From positions 1 to 35,859 of the forward strand of contig CBDUSI010000040.1 in NCBI GenBank assembly GCA_965370045.1: DNA of 35,859 nt, read 5' to 3'. The DNA is from CAZONU01 sp965370045 (lineage in GTDB: Bacteria; Planctomycetota; SZUA-567; JAKLDR01). Under the pieces are notes generated by a model that made no database searches, was not told the origin of the DNA, and saw only the letters and a list, made by a program, of their open reading frames with translations. This document shows, piece after piece, positions 24,301 through 30,634 of the stretch (its first letter is position 1; the number at the start of each line of letters is the position of its first letter). Both the position numbers and the translations under genes were made by a program.

Positions 24301-24627
24301 GACCTCCTCGACCAGCACGGGGTCGGCGGTCGGAGCGCTTTGTGCTCGACTCATGGATTTCCCCTCCTCGGCCTCCCGGCGGCGGCGGGCGCGCTGGGAG
24401 CGGGCCAGGTCGCGCGCGGCGTTGACGACCACGCGCAGGAACCAGGTGCGCAGCTCGGAGACCGGCTCACGGGACAGGCGCCCCACGGCCTTCAGGTAGG
24501 CCTCGCCGACGGCGTCCTCGGCCAAGGCGGCCTCCGGGCCCAGGACGTGCCGGGCCAAGCGCCAGGCCTCGCCCCGCAGGGCGATCAGCCGGTCGGCGGT
24601 CTGCCTGTCGATGCGCGGGCCTGCCAT
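21319..24627 (-). CDS. ECF sigma factor fused to a membrane helix and HEAT-repeat domain
   Basis: The 1102-residue protein begins with a complete ECF sigma: region 2 (residues ~15-85, EDAVGEAYLKAVGRL... SELRTWFLRVVVNAARDLARS) and region 4 (~105-165, LDERHRLPLVLRYENGLAQAEVAEVLEVPTGTAGSLISRGLEKVRE). A hydrophobic alanine-rich segment (~225-245, MIAGLCAAAVLSLGAWGAW) follows, then a Pro/Lys-rich linker, a ~120-residue region with a secretin/TonB-short-domain flavour (ITGGRIKLAHLFRMLH), and about ten HEAT-type repeats to the end. Thus the sigma and a probable extracytoplasmic sensor are one chain. A sigma-70 promoter and a hairpin precede it. The sigma must act while tethered, or be released by cleavage. 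Confidence 0.85.
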   Translation of the reverse strand: MAGPRIDRQTADRLIALRGEAWRLARHVLGPEAALAEDAVGEAYLKAVGRLSREPVSELRTWFLRVVVNAARDLARSQRARRRREAEEGKSMSRAQSAPTADPVLVEEVRAALARLDERHRLPLVLRYENGLAQAEVAEVLEVPTGTAGSLISRGLEKVREMLGAGRRTAAPAVVIGALGAEAELAPPASLLATIQAVISTGALPAAKAGAATVAAGTAAVAAWKMIAGLCAAAVLSLGAWGAWGAWKRPGARPPAAPPGKKPEKQPAARKPARSQAIRDMLERKVNITGGRIKLAHLFRMLHRAGGIRTSFPGNEYVEWVRLKRGPTTVGSVLRQAAKSLDLEMEVVEHRGGVAVFFWRRPEAGTMRKLEKLAASARETDRCVAARWLPATGSQRGLTLALKLAADRSFRVRLYAVTSVLGTWWRSGGGHCVDALPRAASPGVAKALARELERIAEARKTGERLPHARFFVRLAGRLADRACLPAIEKIARGEMAKEGFRWVRKRTRGSYRSWSVYLRDPARTRDTSLLSNCFRALGACGGAQAERFLLGALGKLKEHNREDVVKGLALLGTPGAEKALLQLMGDTKETKSLRLSAFRQLCDSGTPATVEKLVGMARRGKFPESHFLPQRHPSQIMLRRGGKAALEFGLEALRNEADPKKQGNLCWNICVSTDAGEKVLPVLKKLVAGADPKVRSAAITSMGFTGSEKAVPVLVGLLGHADRHARSRAALGLGAIGSKPAVDALIKALREGDIHLRCGAAQALGNVDDPRAAPALRAALKAKEPRLRSLVAGTLGVVGNAQDVEALMTACKAIDMVKDPRTGKERPSPYNVPQSALRALSEIGGRRAAEKLVAELRGGRHEAAIFLQGSRDPACRRAFRGELSDRGEQLVRALFAARSTRALKPRLFFELIPQFVNLTEAGDLRMTPAAAQARLLNCGDPRQVEAIARMLLEHKDPAVRARAANLLVYREARGYAFSDPVAATALLKALKTDKDPSVRAGAAKSRGLHWIPANRTLPALLAALKDDPAAEVRQAAAGSLRNYGPHLTPHMPAVRGALRAEKSTKVREVIKRVIASWEKQTAEKLPEPAGREKPPPDPPEVF

Positions 24628-24644
24628 GCGCGGTGCTCCGAGCC

Positions 24645-24665
24645 GAAAGGGGAACCGCCCCTTTC
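24645..24665 (-). promoter_or_regulatory. hairpin/operator in the leader of the sigma-HEAT gene
   Basis: GAAAGGGG-CGGTT-CCCCTTTC is a perfect 8-bp inverted repeat that overlaps the -10 element and lies 18 bases before the ATG. It could be an operator or an RNA hairpin. Confidence 0.5.
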
Positions 24666-24689
24666 TAACCGTTTCCCACGGAGCGGCAA
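24662..24689 (-). promoter_or_regulatory. putative promoter of the sigma-HEAT gene
   Basis: On the minus strand TTGCCG-N16-TAGAAA, with the expected transcript start about 30 bases before the ATG. Confidence 0.45.
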
Positions 24690-24713
24690 GGGGGTTTGTT
24701 GCGCGGAACCGAC

Positions 24714-24744
24714 AAAAAAAGCGCGGGAGCCTAAGCTCCCGCGC
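24714..24744 (-). terminator. Rho-independent terminator of the DHH phosphoesterase gene
   Basis: On the minus strand GCGCGGGAGC-TTAG-GCTCCCGCGC (10-bp perfect stem, four-base loop) is followed by TTTTTTT. It lies 24 bases beyond the stop of the DHH gene. Confidence 0.9.
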
Positions 24745-24767
24745 CGCAGAGACTTATTGGGCCGCGC

Positions 24768-25670
24768 TCAGCCTTCGTTCTTCTGGAGGGTGGTCTTGAT
24801 GTCCTCGATGGCCTTCTCGGCGATGTCCGGGGACAGCTGGCAGGTGGCCGCGCCGGGGTGCCCGCCGCCGCCGTACTCCGTGCACAGCTCGCCCACGTTG
24901 ACCTTGCAGGTGCGGTTGAAGATGCTCCGGCCCACGGCCACCACGGTGGTGTCGCCCAGCCCCGCGAAGATGCGCATCTCCACGTTGCACTCCGGGAACA
25001 TGGTGTAGACCAGGAAGCGGTTGCCCACCGGCACGCCCTTGACCCCGCGCAGGTCGGTAATGATCACGCTGCCGTCGGCGGTGGCGTGCTTCTTGAGGAA
25101 GCCCTTGAACTCGGCCTGTTCCTTGAGCACCCGCTCGCAGCGCTTGGCCACCTCGCGGTGCTGGAGGGTCTTCTCGATGGGCACTTCCTTGACGTACTCC
25201 ACCAGCCAGCGGAAGTACTTGCGGAACTCCGGGCCCAGGCCGGTGCGCGGGTCGAGGGTCAGCCCCAGCAGTATCCAGCCCTTGGGGACGGTGATGTCCT
25301 CCTGGCTGAGCTGGCCGGAGTCCAGCTGGTCGGTCTTCTCCAGGAGTTCCTTGTACTTGTCGAAGGCCGCGTGCTTGTCCTTGTAGAAGTCGTAGATGAC
25401 CCGCGCGGTGGAGGGGGCCACCGCGAACCTCCCGCGGAACTCGCCGACGCGCTTCAGCTTCTCGCCGCCCTCGGTGACGTGGTGGTCGAACCACATGCCG
25501 CAGCCGGGCACGAAGGGCAGGTTGACTACGATGTCCTCTTCGGTGCAGGGCACCTTGCCGTCCTGCACGTCCTTGGGATGGGCGAAGCGGACCTCCCGGA
25601 TGTTCTCGACCATGGTCAGGAAGACGGCGCTGGCCAGGCCGTCCATGTCCCCGCGGGTCAGAATGCGCAT
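24768..25670 (-). CDS. DHH/DHHA1-family phosphoesterase
   Basis: The 300-residue protein carries an N-terminal DHH-type metal site (TRGDMDGLASA, then FDHHV at about residues 61-65) and a C-terminal DHHA1 domain with GGGGHPGAA. The family includes nanoRNases, pAp phosphatases and exopolyphosphatases. The first motif here is DMDG and the second DHH, as in RecJ-like and exopolyphosphatase-like members. Exact substrate not determined. Preceded by a good promoter (TGGACA-N17-TAGTAT) and AGGGGGG ribosome site, and ended by a clear terminator, so it is a single-gene unit. Confidence 0.85.
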   Translation of the reverse strand: MRILTRGDMDGLASAVFLTMVENIREVRFAHPKDVQDGKVPCTEEDIVVNLPFVPGCGMWFDHHVTEGGEKLKRVGEFRGRFAVAPSTARVIYDFYKDKHAAFDKYKELLEKTDQLDSGQLSQEDITVPKGWILLGLTLDPRTGLGPEFRKYFRWLVEYVKEVPIEKTLQHREVAKRCERVLKEQAEFKGFLKKHATADGSVIITDLRGVKGVPVGNRFLVYTMFPECNVEMRIFAGLGDTTVVAVGRSIFNRTCKVNVGELCTEYGGGGHPGAATCQLSPDIAEKAIEDIKTTLQKNEG

Positions 25671-25710
25671 GCTGTTACCCCCCTGTGAATGACCGGTTTG
25701 GCCGCCGGGG

Positions 25711-25739
25711 ATACTATCGAAACCCGGCGTTTTTGTCCA
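25711..25739 (-). promoter_or_regulatory. sigma-70-type promoter of the DHH gene
   Basis: On the minus strand TGGACA and TAGTAT are 17 bases apart, about 41 bases before the ATG. Confidence 0.6.
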
Positions 25740-25781
25740 GTGAGTTTGCCCCCTCCCGTCCTCCGGCGGAATCCGCTTCGC

Positions 25782-25809
25782 TTGACATCCGGCCCGGGCA
25801 CGGCATAAT
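25782..25809 (+). promoter_or_regulatory. promoter of tRNA-Leu
   Basis: TTGACA-N16-CATAAT lies 22 bases before the tRNA 5' end, as expected for a stable RNA gene. Confidence 0.75.
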
Positions 25810-25830
25810 TCGGTCGCAATAGCTCTCCGT

Positions 25831-25918
25831 GCGGCCGTGGCGGAACTGGCAGACGCGCTAGCTTGAGGGGCTAGTGAGGGTTTCCCTCATGGTGGTTCAA
25901 ATCCACTCGGCCGCACCA
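25831..25918 (+). tRNA. tRNA-Leu (anticodon GAG)
   Basis: The 88-base gene folds as a class II tRNA: acceptor GCGGCCG/CGGCCGC (25831-25837 and 25908-25914), discriminator A and an encoded CCA at the 3' end. The anticodon stem CTAGC/GCTAG encloses the loop TTGAGGG, with GAG at 25865-25867. A long variable arm (TGAGGG...CCCTCA) and the GGTTCAAATCC T-arm follow. The GAG anticodon reads CUC and CUU. Confidence 0.97.
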
Positions 25919-25929
25919 CGATACTGACC

Positions 25930-25955
25930 GGGGCCGGCCCGCGCGGGCCGGCCCC
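25930..25955 (+). terminator. perfect 26-base palindrome after tRNA-Leu
   Basis: GGGGCCGGCCCGC is followed directly by its exact reverse complement. As RNA this forms a very stable hairpin, but no T tract follows. It probably separates the tRNA from the next gene by acting as a terminator or processing signal. Confidence 0.55.
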
Positions 25956-25986
25956 GAGACTATCCGCCGAGAGGAGGTCTCCGGCT

Positions 25987-26463
25987 ATGCCCGGCCATCG
26001 CGTGAGCAGGATATACCTGGCCGCGCCGCTCTTTACGCAGACCGAGCGGCGCACCAACCGCGAGCTGGCCGCGCTCCTGGAGCGCGAGTTTCCCGGCGCG
26101 ACCGTGATCCTGCCCCAGGATTTCAAGGTTTCCGGCAAGTACAACGACAAGAAGAACTACCGCGTCCTCTTCCGCAAGTGCCTGGAGGCCGTCGAGCGCG
26201 CCGACGCGGTGGTGGCAGTCCTGGACGGCGCCGACGCGGACAGCGGCACGGCCTTCGAGGTCGGCTACGCCTACGCCCGGAGAGTGCCGGTGGTGGGGGT
26301 GCGCACCGACTACCGCGCGGGGCAGGACCGCGGGGTCAACGTGATGCTCTCGCAGGCCGCCGGGCGCTTCGTGTTCGACATGGCCTTCCGCGAGGACCTC
26401 GCGGCCCTGGCCCGGAACATCGCCGCCAAGCTGCGCGGACTGTTGGAGCCGGGGAAGAAGTAG
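25987..26463 (+). CDS. nucleoside 2-deoxyribosyltransferase-like protein
   Basis: The 158-residue protein fits the nucleoside 2-deoxyribosyltransferase family, which cleaves or exchanges the N-glycosidic bond of deoxynucleosides. The N-terminal RIYLAAPLFTQTER strand-loop is typical, as is LDGADADSGTAFEVGYAYA with the catalytic nucleophile Glu91 and an Asp (D83/D85) for base contacts. GAGGAGGT lies 8 bases before ATG. It follows tRNA-Leu and its hairpin. Related DNPH1-like hydrolases or 'YtoQ'-type proteins are alternatives. Confidence 0.82.
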   Translation: MPGHRVSRIYLAAPLFTQTERRTNRELAALLEREFPGATVILPQDFKVSGKYNDKKNYRVLFRKCLEAVERADAVVAVLDGADADSGTAFEVGYAYARRVPVVGVRTDYRAGQDRGVNVMLSQAAGRFVFDMAFREDLAALARNIAAKLRGLLEPGKK

Positions 26464-26481
26464 GGGCCGGGAGCGGCCCGG

Positions 26482-27408
26482 CTACCTTCTGCGCCGCGGG
26501 CGGCCACCCGCGCGGCGGCGACTGCCGGCCGCGCCGCCGGCCGTTCGGCCGGGCTTTCGGCCGGGCTTTCCCGCGCGGTCGGAAGTCTTCCTGGACCTGC
26601 CGCCTCCCGAGGAACCACCGCTGGGGTCCAGCCCCGCGGCCCGGATCTTGCCGTAGCTGCGAATGTTCAGCACCGCGAGGACGAGCATCAGGACGGACAC
26701 GCCAGTCCCGATAGAGCCCTGGAACTGACCGGTCTTTATGATCGCCGCGATGGTGAGGAGCAGGCCAATGCCGTAGAAGATGGCGACAACCCAGTTGACC
26801 CAGTGTTTCTTGAGGAAAGCGCAAACTCCCAGTATGAGCTCGACGAGCGCCACGGCCCCAAAGACCGCCCCGATGATGCCGGCGATTGCCGCCAGACCGG
26901 CGGCCATCGTGCCGGTCTGGGGCGGCGCGCTCTCCACGCCCGCCGCGCCCGCGGCGACCGCCGCGCCCGCCCCGATGACCACTATGAAGAGCACGGCCAC
27001 GGCGCCGGTAAGCAGCCCGAACAGCACCAGCAAGGCGCCCATGATGCTCATGTTCCGCCGGTAGCCGGCCAGAGCAGCGTCGGCGTCGCCCTCCGCCTGG
27101 CGCGGGCGGCTCGACTCCTTCTTGGCAGTCCCCGAACTCCTCCGGGAGGAAGGCCGGCGGCTGGTGGACGGCGCCGGGGCCTCTTCCTTTTCCGGTTCCT
27201 CCTCGTATTCGGGCTCGGGAGGCGGAGGGGGCGGCGCGGCCGCCGGAGCCGGAGGCGGCGCGGGATCCGCCGGGGGAGCCGATATGCCCAGCTCTTCGAG
27301 GGTGGGCAGTTCCATCTGGCCGCCGCAGCCCGGGCACTTGACCTGCTTGCCGGCGTACTTGTCGGGGGCCTTGATGGTCTTATCGCAATGCGGGCAGGTG
27401 ATTTCCAT
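26482..27408 (-). CDS. zinc-ribbon, proline-rich linker, multi-TM protein
   Basis: The 308-residue protein has three parts: a zinc ribbon (CPHC at residues 5-8 and CPGC at 25-28), a Pro/Glu/Ser-rich disordered linker (~45-110), and about four hydrophobic helices (~120-265), followed by a very basic Arg/Gly-rich tail. A zinc ribbon followed by a disordered linker and a membrane domain is common in Planctomycetota. The ribbon faces the cytoplasm. The basic tail is also likely cytoplasmic and could bind nucleic acid. Function unknown. The leader is only about 3 bases by the promoter match, with no Shine-Dalgarno. Confidence 0.7.
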   Translation of the reverse strand: MEITCPHCDKTIKAPDKYAGKQVKCPGCGGQMELPTLEELGISAPPADPAPPPAPAAAPPPPPPEPEYEEEPEKEEAPAPSTSRRPSSRRSSGTAKKESSRPRQAEGDADAALAGYRRNMSIMGALLVLFGLLTGAVAVLFIVVIGAGAAVAAGAAGVESAPPQTGTMAAGLAAIAGIIGAVFGAVALVELILGVCAFLKKHWVNWVVAIFYGIGLLLTIAAIIKTGQFQGSIGTGVSVLMLVLAVLNIRSYGKIRAAGLDPSGGSSGGGRSRKTSDRAGKPGRKPGRTAGGAAGSRRRAGGRPRRRR

Positions 27409-27417
27409 GATGTCATA

Positions 27418-27446
27418 GGTCTAGCCCCCGTGGCGCTCCCTGTCAA
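27418..27446 (-). promoter_or_regulatory. promoter of the zinc-ribbon gene
   Basis: On the minus strand TTGACA-N17-TAGACC. A transcript starting 7 bases past the -10 would begin within a few bases of the ATG at 27408. Confidence 0.55.
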
Positions 27447-27473
27447 ACGGAAACACGCACCCGGGCGGGAGGC

Positions 27474-27502
27474 TTGCGCCCGGTGAGCCCTGGGGCTAGA
27501 AT
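27474..27502 (+). promoter_or_regulatory. promoter of hisF
   Basis: TTGCGC-N17-TAGAAT ends 6 bases before the ATG at 27509, so the mRNA would be leaderless or nearly so. There is no Shine-Dalgarno in that gap. Confidence 0.55.
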
Positions 27503-27508
27503 TGGGCC

Positions 27509-28285
27509 ATGCTCACCAAGCGGATAATCCCCTGCCTGGACGTCAAGGACGGCCGGGTGGTCAAGGGCGTCAACTTCGTGGACCTGCGCGACGCCGGCGA
27601 CCCCGCGGAGTGCGCCGCGCGCTACGACGCCGCCGGCGCCGACGAGATCACCTTTCTGGACATCACCGCCTCGGTGGAGGAGCGCGGCACCATCATCGAC
27701 GTGGTCGAGCGCACCGCCGCCGGGGTCTTCTGCCCGCTGACCGTCGGTGGGGGCATCACCGAGCTCGGCCATATCAAGGAGCTGCTGCGCGCGGGTGCCG
27801 ACAAGGTCTCGATAAACACCGCCGCGGTCCGCGACCCCGGGTTCGTGGACGCCGCCTCGGAGCGCTTCGGCGCCCAGTGCATCGTGGTGGCCATCGACGC
27901 CAAGCGCCGGGCGGAGGGCGACGGCTGGGAGGTCTACACCCACGGGGGCCGCCGGCCCACCGGGATCGACATGCTGGAGTGGGCCGAGGAGGTCGAGCGC
28001 CGCGGCGCGGGGGAGATTCTGCTTACCAGCATGGACCGCGACGGCACTAAAGTCGGCTACGACCTCGAGGGGCTGCGCCGCGTGGGCGAGGCGGTGGGGA
28101 TCCCGGTGATCGCCTCCGGCGGCGCCGGGACGCTGGAGCACCTCCGCGAGGCGCTGGTCGAGGGCCGGGCCGACGCGGCCCTGGCCGCGAGCATCTTCCA
28201 CTACGGCCAGCACACCGTCCGCGAGGCCAAGGAGTTCCTCGCGGAGCGCGGGGTGCCCATGCGCCTCGAAGGGTTTGCCAATTAG
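27509..28285 (+). CDS. hisF: HisF, imidazole glycerol phosphate synthase cyclase subunit
   Basis: HisF makes imidazole glycerol phosphate and AICAR from PRFAR and ammonia delivered by HisH, in histidine biosynthesis. The 258-residue barrel has both catalytic aspartates: D11 in IPCLDVKDGRVVKG and D130 in VVAIDAK. The phosphate loops VGGGI and ASGGAG are present. No other his gene is in the window; hisF stands alone and heads the cluster with pilT 13 bases downstream. The sequence is regular for the family. Confidence 0.97.
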   Translation: MLTKRIIPCLDVKDGRVVKGVNFVDLRDAGDPAECAARYDAAGADEITFLDITASVEERGTIIDVVERTAAGVFCPLTVGGGITELGHIKELLRAGADKVSINTAAVRDPGFVDAASERFGAQCIVVAIDAKRRAEGDGWEVYTHGGRRPTGIDMLEWAEEVERRGAGEILLTSMDRDGTKVGYDLEGLRRVGEAVGIPVIASGGAGTLEHLREALVEGRADAALAASIFHYGQHTVREAKEFLAERGVPMRLEGFAN

Positions 28286-28297
28286 GAGAGAACCGCG

Positions 28298-29428
28298 ATG
28301 GCGATGAGCACGCAACAGCAGCCCGATCCTGACCCGCGCATGAAGAAGCTGCTGGAGATGATGGCCAAGCACGACGCCACCGACCTGCACCTCAAGGCCT
28401 ACAGCCCGCCGATATTCCGGGTGGGCGGCCTGCCCCGCAGGATGGACGCGCCGGCCATCGAGCCCGAGGAGATCGAGCGCCTGGCGCGCAGCACCATGAC
28501 CGAGGACCAGCAGAAGCGCTTCGACCGCCACGGCACCCTGGACTTCGCGGTGGGCCTGCCCGGCGTGGGCCGCTACCGCATCAACATCTTCCGCCAGCGG
28601 GGCTCGGTCTCGGTGGCCATCCGGCGGGTGCGCTTCGACATCCCCACCATCGAGGAGCTGCACCTGCCCCCCGGGATCAAGCGCCTGGCGGACCTGCGCA
28701 TGGGCCTGTGCCTCTGCGCGGGGATCACCGGAAGCGGCAAGAGCACCACGCTGGCGGCCATCCTCAACCTCATCAACCACACCCGGCGCTGCCACATCCT
28801 CACCCTGGAAGACCCCATCGAGTACCTCTACCGCGACGACAAGGCCTTCGTCAACCAGCGCGAGGTGGGCATCGACGTGGACAGCTTCACCACCGCGCTG
28901 AAATACATGGTCCGCGAGGACCCCGACGTGATCCTGGTCGGCGAGATGCGCGACTCCGAAACTCTGGAAACCGCGCTGATCAGCGCGGAGACCGGGCACC
29001 TGGTCTTCGGCACGGTGCATTCCGGCTCGGCGGCCCAGACCATCGGCCGCATCCTGGACTTCTTCCCGTCGCACCGCCACGACCAGGTCAGGCAGCTGCT
29101 CTACTTCACGCTCAAGGCGGTTATGGTCCAGATGCTGCTGCGCGGGGCGCGCAAGGACGTCCCCATGGTCCCGGCCCTGGAGCTGATGCTCGTCAACCCC
29201 GCCATCCGCAAGCTGATCCGCGAGGGCGACGACGAGAAGATCATGGACGTGATCCGCTCCGGCCAGAGCGAGGGCATGCAGGACATGAACCAGTCGCTGG
29301 TCACCCTCGTGAAGCAGAAGCTGATCACCGAGGAAACCGCCATGGAGACCAGCCCCAACGCCGAGGCGCTGGCCATGAACCTCAAGGGCATCTACCTGGG
29401 CCAGGACAAGGGAACTATCATAGGATAG
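28298..29428 (+). CDS. pilT: PilT-type type IV pilus retraction ATPase
   Basis: The 376-residue protein is a PilT/PilU-type secretion ATPase that retracts type IV pili. Walker A GITGSGKST is at 142-150, the Asp-box region TLEDPIEY follows, Walker B VILVGEMRD is at 211-219 and the His box TGHLVFGTVHS at 232-242. The C-terminal PAIRKLIRE matches the conserved AIRNLIRE element needed for retraction in PilT. The start is ATG, with GGAGAG six bases upstream. No other pilus gene is nearby, so the partner genes lie elsewhere. Confidence 0.94.
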   Translation: MAMSTQQQPDPDPRMKKLLEMMAKHDATDLHLKAYSPPIFRVGGLPRRMDAPAIEPEEIERLARSTMTEDQQKRFDRHGTLDFAVGLPGVGRYRINIFRQRGSVSVAIRRVRFDIPTIEELHLPPGIKRLADLRMGLCLCAGITGSGKSTTLAAILNLINHTRRCHILTLEDPIEYLYRDDKAFVNQREVGIDVDSFTTALKYMVREDPDVILVGEMRDSETLETALISAETGHLVFGTVHSGSAAQTIGRILDFFPSHRHDQVRQLLYFTLKAVMVQMLLRGARKDVPMVPALELMLVNPAIRKLIREGDDEKIMDVIRSGQSEGMQDMNQSLVTLVKQKLITEETAMETSPNAEALAMNLKGIYLGQDKGTIIG

Positions 29429-29458
29429 GGATCGACCGCCGGAGGAGGCTGCCCCTCC

Positions 29459-30634
29459 ATGAAGCTCGCGCACATCCCCGCACTCGCCGCCACCGCAATC
29501 CTGCTGGCGCTCCCCGCGCTTGCCGGCGAGCCGGGCAAGAAGCCGCCGAAGACCGCCAAGCCGGAAGTCCTCGCCGAGTTCAAGATTTCCATCGACGGAA
29601 ACATGATACTCGTGCCCGTTAAGATCAAGGGCAAGGAGTACAAGTTTTGGCTAGACACCGGCGCGGCCTTCTGTTGTGTGGACCCCTCCCTCAAGAAAGA
29701 GTTGGGAAAGAGCCGGGGCAAGAAGGCCATAAGGACTTCTGGTGCGGGCATCAAGGTAGATACGTACGATCCACCGGAGGCTTCTCTTGGCAAGCTCAAC
29801 TTGAAGGAGGGTGGCCCGGTAATCTGCCACGACCTGCGCATGTTCCGGCTCATAGCAGGTCGAAATATCCGCGGCATAGTGGGCATGAGCCTGCTCAGGA
29901 AGTACGTTGTTCACGCGGACTTCGACGCCGGCCGGCTGCGCATCCTGAAGCCCGGTAGGCTCCCGGAATTCAAACACGACCTCGCGTTGGAGCTTACGTC
30001 GCGTCGAGGAGTCTGGGAGGTTTCATTCCCGCTCTCCGGGAAGGTGCGACCTCGTTTCGACGTTGACACCGGCTTCAACGGCGAGCTGTCGGTGAGCAGG
30101 AAGTCCTTCGACATGCTGCGCAAGAGTGGGCGCCTGCCCAAGATGACCGAAACAGTCTACGCAGCGGCCTCGGGCGTCCACCGCAGCGTGACCTCCCGGA
30201 TCGACACTTTCAGAATCGGCGCTCTGCGCTATCGCAACCTCCTCGTGGACCGGAAGGAGACATCCGGCAACCTGATCGGGCTCAAGTTCCTGGCTCGCCA
30301 CTCCGTCCTTCTGGACTTCCCCAAACGGAAGATGTACCTCAAGAAAGGCAAGAACTTCGACAAGGTCAACGAGGAGGACATGAGCGGGCTGCACCTCTTG
30401 CGCATAAAGAAGCAGGTGGTGGTCTATTCAGTGGACAGGGACAGCCCCGCGGAGAAGGCGGGCATAAGAGGCAACGACGTCATCCTCACGGTGGGGGACA
30501 GAAAGGCGGTGGGCTTCGGCATGTGGGGTCTCCGGCGGCTGCTCAAGTCCGGCGACGGCAAGGAAATCAAAATGACCCTGAAGCGCGGCGCCGAAGAGAA
30601 ACCCGTCAGGTTCAAGCTCAAGAAGCGAATCTAG
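29459..30634 (+). CDS. secreted retropepsin-like aspartyl protease with C-terminal PDZ domain
   Basis: The 391-residue protein has a signal peptide (MKLAHIPALAATAILLALPALAG), two copies of a retropepsin-like domain (active-site DTGA at 66-69; DTG at 203-205 in FDVDTGFNG) and a C-terminal PDZ domain (about 318-391, VYSVDRDSPAEKAGIRGNDVILTVGDRKAV). Such clan AA proteins with a PDZ domain are exported proteases. Two DTG sites in one chain would form a pseudodimer like pepsin. It sits 30 bases after pilT with GGAGGAGG upstream. The middle shows lower GC than most neighbours. Substrate unknown. Confidence 0.82.
   Translation: MKLAHIPALAATAILLALPALAGEPGKKPPKTAKPEVLAEFKISIDGNMILVPVKIKGKEYKFWLDTGAAFCCVDPSLKKELGKSRGKKAIRTSGAGIKVDTYDPPEASLGKLNLKEGGPVICHDLRMFRLIAGRNIRGIVGMSLLRKYVVHADFDAGRLRILKPGRLPEFKHDLALELTSRRGVWEVSFPLSGKVRPRFDVDTGFNGELSVSRKSFDMLRKSGRLPKMTETVYAAASGVHRSVTSRIDTFRIGALRYRNLLVDRKETSGNLIGLKFLARHSVLLDFPKRKMYLKKGKNFDKVNEEDMSGLHLLRIKKQVVVYSVDRDSPAEKAGIRGNDVILTVGDRKAVGFGMWGLRRLLKSGDGKEIKMTLKRGAEEKPVRFKLKKRI

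Noticed and set aside
27443..29473. A 676-residue minus-strand open frame
   Set aside because: Antisense to hisF and pilT, both with full motifs. The translated product is a low-complexity His/Asp/Gly/Val-rich sequence typical of shadows.
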